NCBI GenBank assembly: GCA_003646935.1
Contig: QMLW01000044.1
Span: forward strand, 1 to 9,175
Source of the DNA: Deltaproteobacteria bacterium
Lineage (GTDB): Bacteria > Desulfobacterota > DSM-4660 > Desulfatiglandales > B25-G16
DNA: 9,175 nt
Reading direction: 5' to 3'
Shown here: positions 5,557 through 9,175 of the stretch, piece by piece
How the letters are laid out: each line of letters starts with the position of its first letter
Position numbering within the stretch: the stretch's first letter is position 1
Notes under the pieces: generated by a model
What the model saw: only the letters and a program-made list of their open reading frames with translations
The model's database searches: none
What the model was told of the DNA's origin: nothing
Program-made: the position numbers and the translations under genes

Positions 5557-6492
5557 ATGACAAGGCCGCGACGATTCATAGCATGCAGCACTTTCTTTCT
5601 TTGTGTCTTCTGGTGTGCTCCTTCCATCCAAGCAGAGCAAACCCCCGGCCTCACTGGTGGCGAGGTTCTGCGACTAAAATACCTCGAGATTAAACCAAAG
5701 CTGGAGAGAAACGAGTTCGGTGTGCCCTTATATTGCGAGTCCATCGAGGGGGAGGATTTCCTGCGGGGTGATCTGTACGGCATTATCGAGCATCCCTTTG
5801 CCGTTGTGGAAGGGGTGCTGCTTGGGCCTCGAAACTGGTGCGATATTGCCTCGCTCCACTTCAATATCAAGGGGTGCACGTGCAGGAACTCAGTGAACGG
5901 AGCAGTGCTCACCCTGTATACAGGGCGCAAGTTTTACCAACCCCTGGAGGATACCTTTAAACTGAATTACGAATATCAGTCCCTTGCGCACCAGTCCGAG
6001 TATCTCCTGGTCTTTCTGAAGGCGGATGAAGGCCCCCTGAACACAAAGGATTACCTGATTGAACTCGAGGCAGTACCTCTAGAAGGCGTGAAGACCCTTA
6101 TACATTTCACCTATGCATACACGTACGGAGCCTTGGCGAGCATGGCCATGAAGGCATACTTTAGGACCCTTGCACGCGAAAAGGTGGGTTTCAGCGTGAT
6201 CCATGTTGATGGCGAGGGCAAGGCCGTGTACGTGGGCGGCACAAGGGGCGCAATAGAGCGCAATGCAGTCCGCTATTATCTAGCCCTCCAAGCCTACATG
6301 GACACCATTAAATTCCCCGAGGGGGTGCGGTTACAAAGGCGTCTGAGCCAGTGGTACGATTTGACGGATCGATACAGGAGGCAGCTCTTCGAGATGCCAA
6401 AGGAAGAGTACCTAAAGAACAAGAAAAAAGAGCATGAGTCCCTTTTGTTGCTGCAAGGCGAGGAGAACCAGGAGGACCATGATCAACAGTGA
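5557..6492 (+). CDS. Exported protein of uncharacterised conserved family
   Basis: A 311-residue precursor. The basic n-region MTRPRRF, hydrophobic core (IACSTFFLCVFWCAP) and SIQA-EQ site suggest signal-peptidase-I cleavage after residue 26. The mature protein has four cysteines (60, 95, 107, 109). Notable blocks are GVPLYCESIEGEDFLRGDLY, IEHPFAVVEGVLLGPRNWCD, TLYTGRKFYQPLED, REKVGFSVI, and GGTRGAIERNAVRYYLALQA. The tail is charged (KNKKKEHESL...EENQEDHDQQ). I recall this pattern from unannotated exported proteins of other Pseudomonadota-like bacteria, and the alternating strands hint at a START/SRPBCC-like fold; both points are memory or inference. It probably acts in the periplasm or at the envelope. 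The start has only a weak ribosome binding site. Its stop overlaps the GTG of the protease gene (GTGA), so the two are likely translated together. Confidence 0.75.
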   Translation: MTRPRRFIACSTFFLCVFWCAPSIQAEQTPGLTGGEVLRLKYLEIKPKLERNEFGVPLYCESIEGEDFLRGDLYGIIEHPFAVVEGVLLGPRNWCDIASLHFNIKGCTCRNSVNGAVLTLYTGRKFYQPLEDTFKLNYEYQSLAHQSEYLLVFLKADEGPLNTKDYLIELEAVPLEGVKTLIHFTYAYTYGALASMAMKAYFRTLAREKVGFSVIHVDGEGKAVYVGGTRGAIERNAVRYYLALQAYMDTIKFPEGVRLQRRLSQWYDLTDRYRRQLFEMPKEEYLKNKKKEHESLLLLQGEENQEDHDQQ

Positions 6493-8009
6493 AACACCAT
6501 GTTAAACCACCATTTAAGGTTATGGGGAATAGAATGAGGTTGTTCCAGAGTGCTCTTTTTGTTGTGATTATCGGTATTATTATGGCTCCGTCCGGATGGG
6601 CAAAGGGAGGGACAAAGGAGGCGGTGGTCAAGATATTTAACGTATACAACAGATATGATTATGATGAGCCGTGGAAGATGCAGCGACAAAAACGTCGCAG
6701 CGGCACAGGATGTATCATCAGCGGGAGGAGGATACTCACCAATGCCCACGTGGTGGCGGACCAGAAATTTATCCAGATCAAGAAAGCGGGAGAGGCGAGG
6801 AAGTATATCGCGGAGGTAGCGATCGTGGCCCATGAGTGCGACCTCGCCATACTGAGGAGCACGGATGATTCGTTTTTTTCCGGTGTGAGGCCCATTGAAA
6901 TCGGGAGCCTGCCAGAAGTGCAGGATAAAGTTGCGGTCTACGGATTTTCCGAGGGCGGCGACGAGCTGTGCATCACGGAAGGTGTTGTATCCAGGATCGA
7001 GCACCGAAAATATACCCACAGCAGGGCATACCTGCTCACCTGTCAGATTGATGCCGCCATCAACTCGGGCAGCAGTGGAGGACCGGTAATCAAGGACGAT
7101 AACGTGGTGGGCGTAGCGTTTCAGGCCGGCTCTGGCGAGAATATCGGTTATATGGTTCCGGCGCCCGTGATTAATCATTTCCTGGAGGATATCAGGGACG
7201 GGAAGTATGATGGTATACCCGGGCTAGGAATATCGTGGCAGAAGATGGAGAATCCGGATTTGAGGCTCAGATACGGTATGGCCGGGCATCAAACCGGAAT
7301 ACAGGTCAATACGGTCTATCCCCACTCGCCTGCAAGGGGCTTACTGAGGTCAGGTGACATCATCCTTTCGATCGATGGGCAGAACGTGGAGAACGATGGG
7401 ACGATTGAGTTCAGGCCGGGCGAGAGGACCTTTTTCGGATATCCGGTGCAGAATAAACACATGAATGAACAAGTCGCCCTAAGGATATTACGGGAGAAGA
7501 GCCCTATGGATGTGGTAATCACGTTGACTACTCCTATGAATTTCGGGCAGCTGGTCCCGGATGAGCGATACGATGAGCCGCCTACGTATTATATCATAGG
7601 CGGCCTGGTGTTCGAGCCGTTGACCTTGAACTACTTAAAGACCTGGAAAAAGTGGTATCTGAATGCCCCGAGCAATCTGCTCAACTATTACTTCCGGGGG
7701 GAGCCAACGGAAGACAGAAGGGAGATCGTGGTACTGGTGAAGGTCCTGGCTGATGAAATTAATGTTGGCTATCATAATTGGAAGAATACCGTGATAGCAA
7801 CGGTGAACGGCAGGAATATTGCTGAGATGAGAGATCTCGTTGAGGCCTTTGAGAGCAACACTGGACCGTACCACGTGATGGTTGACGAGTTGGGATACAG
7901 GATTGTTTTGGAGAGAAGGAAGGTCGAGGAGAATCACGAGAGGATCTTGCGTAAGTATAGGATCAGCTCCGATCGATCAAGGGATCTGCAAAGGCCCCAC
8001 CGACCTTGA
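6489..8009 (+). CDS. Deg/HtrA-type serine protease with PDZ and PDZ_3-like C-terminal domain
   Basis: A 506-residue exported protease (numbered from the GTG at 6489). Signal segment: FQSALFVVIIGIIMAPSGWA (19-38). Trypsin-like domain 42-235: SGTG (71-74), the catalytic triad His87 (TNAHVV), Asp118 (HECDLAIL) and Ser196 (SGSSGGPV). A PDZ domain spans about 246-345 (GIQVNTVYPHSPARGLLRSG, DIILSIDGQNV). The C-terminal domain (about 350-506) has YYIIGGLVFEPLT, EINVGYHN, VNGRNIAEMRDLVE and ILRKYRISSDRSRDL. These are hallmarks of the PDZ_3-type region of plant-like Deg2/Deg9-class proteases rather than DegP. Expected role: ATP-independent quality-control or regulatory proteolysis outside the cytoplasm. 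The GTG overlaps the upstream stop, with AGGAGG 12 nt before; ATG 6522 or 6534 would give a tidier signal peptide. All catalytic residues are intact. Confidence 0.9.
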   Translation: MKHHVKPPFKVMGNRMRLFQSALFVVIIGIIMAPSGWAKGGTKEAVVKIFNVYNRYDYDEPWKMQRQKRRSGTGCIISGRRILTNAHVVADQKFIQIKKAGEARKYIAEVAIVAHECDLAILRSTDDSFFSGVRPIEIGSLPEVQDKVAVYGFSEGGDELCITEGVVSRIEHRKYTHSRAYLLTCQIDAAINSGSSGGPVIKDDNVVGVAFQAGSGENIGYMVPAPVINHFLEDIRDGKYDGIPGLGISWQKMENPDLRLRYGMAGHQTGIQVNTVYPHSPARGLLRSGDIILSIDGQNVENDGTIEFRPGERTFFGYPVQNKHMNEQVALRILREKSPMDVVITLTTPMNFGQLVPDERYDEPPTYYIIGGLVFEPLTLNYLKTWKKWYLNAPSNLLNYYFRGEPTEDRREIVVLVKVLADEINVGYHNWKNTVIATVNGRNIAEMRDLVEAFESNTGPYHVMVDELGYRIVLERRKVEENHERILRKYRISSDRSRDLQRPHRP

Positions 8010-8114
8010 GCGGTGTATCTCCTCTTTTGCATGATCAACAAGCCAAGCCCCTGCCTTCAAGAACCCAATTGCGGTTTGTGCTTCGGGTTCAGCCACGTGT
8101 GCAATCCCCTTTTC

Positions 8115-8140
8115 GCGCGTGCTTTCAGCGCGTGCTTTCA
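8115..8140. repeat. Perfect tandem repeat of 13 bp (GCGCGTGCTTTCA x2)
   Basis: Copies lie at 8115-8127 and 8128-8140, ending 2 nt before the -35 box of the promoter at 8143. The position suits paired activator or repressor half-sites on the same DNA face offset (13 bp apart), though a simple local duplication is equally possible. Confidence 0.6.
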
Positions 8141-8142
8141 AA

Positions 8143-8171
8143 TTGACCTCCAGGGGGCTTTTTCCTATACT
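8143..8171 (+). promoter_or_regulatory. Sigma70-like promoter for the amino-acid dehydrogenase gene
   Basis: TTGACC (8143-8148), 17 bases, TATACT (8166-8171): five of six consensus positions in each box at optimal spacing. The start would be near 8178, leaving a leader of about 67 nt with a GGGGC/GCCCC hairpin. Confidence 0.65.
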
Positions 8172-8204
8172 TGATTCACGTAGGTAATAGAATTTATGAA
8201 TCGA

Positions 8205-8217
8205 GGGGCCACGCCCC
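8205..8217 (+). other. Small leader hairpin
   Basis: GGGGC-CAC-GCCCC forms 5 G:C pairs around a 3-nt loop, about 11 bases before the GGGAGG ribosome binding site (8229-8234). There is no T-run, so it is not a terminator. It may stabilise the mRNA or influence initiation. Confidence 0.3.
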
Positions 8218-8244
8218 ATAGGAACGAGGGGAGGTGAAGGAGAG

Positions 8245-9175
8245 GTGCCGAAGATCAAAGACGATCTCACCATGGAACAGCTCCAGAATGTGATGAGTTT
8301 AGTGAAGCAGGGCGACAGCACCTATGAGGATGTAGTCGAGACGGTTCACACGGCGCTGCGGAGACCGGAGAATGTATTCTACCGAGATATCGGACACGGC
8401 AGGGGGATGTGGGTGGCGAGGAACAATACCATTATATGTACGCGGAGCCCGGAGCCAACCGCGTACTACCTAGGCGGGTGTCGGTGGAAGGAGTACGAGA
8501 AAGAGCGAGATGCAGAAGCCGATGTGAGAAACCTCGCCAGGGGTATGAGCTACAAGTGGGCTATCCTCAATCTCATGTTCTCCATGATGGCCCTGGAGGG
8601 GAGGGCAACGATCGAGGAGGTGAGGGCTTCGAGGATTGGCGGGGGGAAATCCGTGATCTATGAGCCTCACTACACGACACAGAACTTCTCCCGCGGTGAT
8701 CAGCCATTATCCGAACTGGAGAGAGAGGTGCTCAAGGATAAGGTGGTTCCCGTGCTTGAGGGGCTCGTGCAGTATATCTTCGCTCCGGATATGGGAACCC
8801 GTTGTGCCCATGTGGATTTTGTGGCTCAATATGCACCCCACAACGTGGCGTGCATGTGCCTAAAAAACGGTGGATCCGGTGATCCATCGCTCATAACCGC
8901 CCGAGGAGTCTATGAATCTATGCTCGAATCCGTGGCCTACGGGCTTAACCAGGAGGGCCTCAATAACGTGACTATTGCGGTCCAGGGAATCGGTAAGGTG
9001 GGCTCGCTTCTCATAGACTACATCGTTCAGGATTATCCCGAGGTCAGCCTCGTAATCGCCGATACTGACCGGATGAAGGTTGAAGAAGAGCTGGGATTAT
9101 TGAGGGACAAGGGCATCAACGCACGGCAGGTGGAGCCCAATGAGATCTACGATCAGCAGTACGATATCTTCAGCC
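8245..9175 (+). CDS. Glu/Leu/Phe/Val dehydrogenase family protein (Leu/Phe/Val type), 5' part
   Basis: 310 codons are visible and the gene continues past the window edge. Numbered from the GTG at 8245 (GGGAGG 10 nt upstream); ATG 8272 (residue 10) is the alternative. Family landmarks in order: YLGGCRW (75-81), the Leu/Phe-dehydrogenase version of KGG; LARGMSYK (97-104) with catalytic Lys104; GGGKSVI (132-138) with Lys135; APDMGT (180-185) with the active-site Asp182; GSGDPS (210-215); TARGVYES; and a Rossmann motif AVQGIGKVG (245-253) with an acidic residue at IADTD (271-275), pointing to NAD. These enzymes reversibly deaminate amino acids oxidatively. The spacing Lys104-Lys135 is 31 residues, against 12 in Bacillus leucine dehydrogenase, so about 19 residues (MFSMMALEGRATIEEV...) are inserted. 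Substrate is uncertain. Confidence 0.87.
   Translation, partial: MPKIKDDLTMEQLQNVMSLVKQGDSTYEDVVETVHTALRRPENVFYRDIGHGRGMWVARNNTIICTRSPEPTAYYLGGCRWKEYEKERDAEADVRNLARGMSYKWAILNLMFSMMALEGRATIEEVRASRIGGGKSVIYEPHYTTQNFSRGDQPLSELEREVLKDKVVPVLEGLVQYIFAPDMGTRCAHVDFVAQYAPHNVACMCLKNGGSGDPSLITARGVYESMLESVAYGLNQEGLNNVTIAVQGIGKVGSLLIDYIVQDYPEVSLVIADTDRMKVEEELGLLRDKGINARQVEPNEIYDQQYDIFS

Noticed and set aside
6483..7178. 231-codon minus-strand open frame inside the protease gene
   Set aside because: It is antisense to a gene with an intact catalytic triad, and its translation has no domain features; it is a shadow of codon usage.
8196..8237. 13-codon ORF (MNRGATPHRNEGR) just before the dehydrogenase gene, as a possible attenuator peptide
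   Set aside because: No ribosome binding site, no run of Leu/Phe/Val codons, and no alternative terminator hairpin follows.
1..9175. CRISPR array, tRNA/rRNA genes, insertion sequence or defence system
   Set aside because: I saw no regularly spaced repeats, no cloverleaf or rRNA signature, no transposase and no recognised defence genes on either strand.

Overview
All well-supported genes in this 9.2 kb window lie on the + strand. The set is a SCP2-type thiolase with a DUF35 partner, an FmdB-type zinc ribbon, a Deg/HtrA protease of the PDZ_3 type, a secreted orphan family and a Leu/Phe/Val-type amino-acid dehydrogenase. Together with intermediate G+C (judged by eye) and clean sigma70-like promoters, this suggests a deltaproteobacterial (Desulfobacterota-like) chromosome. 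That assignment is an inference from family memory, not a database result.

Layout. (1) 1-708: an AT-rich stretch, then a compact G+C-rich structured leader (about 71-171) that abuts a small DUF4258 gene, then a spacer with a good promoter (562-590). (2) 709-3340: a compact run of four units: a gamma-glutamylcyclotransferase-like protein, a secreted nuclease-like (SNase) gene broken by an in-frame TGA, a thiolase-like enzyme, and its DUF35 zinc-ribbon/OB-fold partner starting 1 nt after the thiolase stop. (3) 3341-3957: a gene-poor stretch with a weak terminator, then a glyoxalase/VOC gene with an internal out-of-frame deletion. (4) 4036-4938: a zinc-ribbon, membrane-anchored TPR protein. (5) 5031-5271: a near-consensus promoter and a 54-residue FmdB-type zinc-ribbon protein, followed by what looks like a remnant of a CBS/ACT regulator. 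(6) 5557-8009: an envelope pair, an uncharacterised exported protein translationally coupled (GTGA overlap) to a Deg-type serine protease. (7) 8115-9175: a tandem 13-bp repeat, a sigma70-like promoter, and the 5' part of a Leu/Phe/Val-dehydrogenase-type gene that runs off the window.

How the genes work together. The thiolase/DUF35 pair is the clearest functional unit: in this family the two form one enzyme acting on acyl-CoA thioesters. The exported orphan and the protease are probably co-produced and co-localised. The window is notable for decay: two genes are clearly damaged (SNase, VOC) and one or two more fragments are likely (CBS/ACT-like piece, short ORF after DUF35).

The most unusual points are the structured leader with two mutually exclusive pairings of its Shine-Dalgarno region, the SNase reading frame interrupted by TGA in a Cys-x-x-stop context with its acidic active-site residues missing, and an insertion of about 19 residues between the two catalytic lysines of the amino-acid dehydrogenase. 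I do not see a complete novel defence or mobile system.
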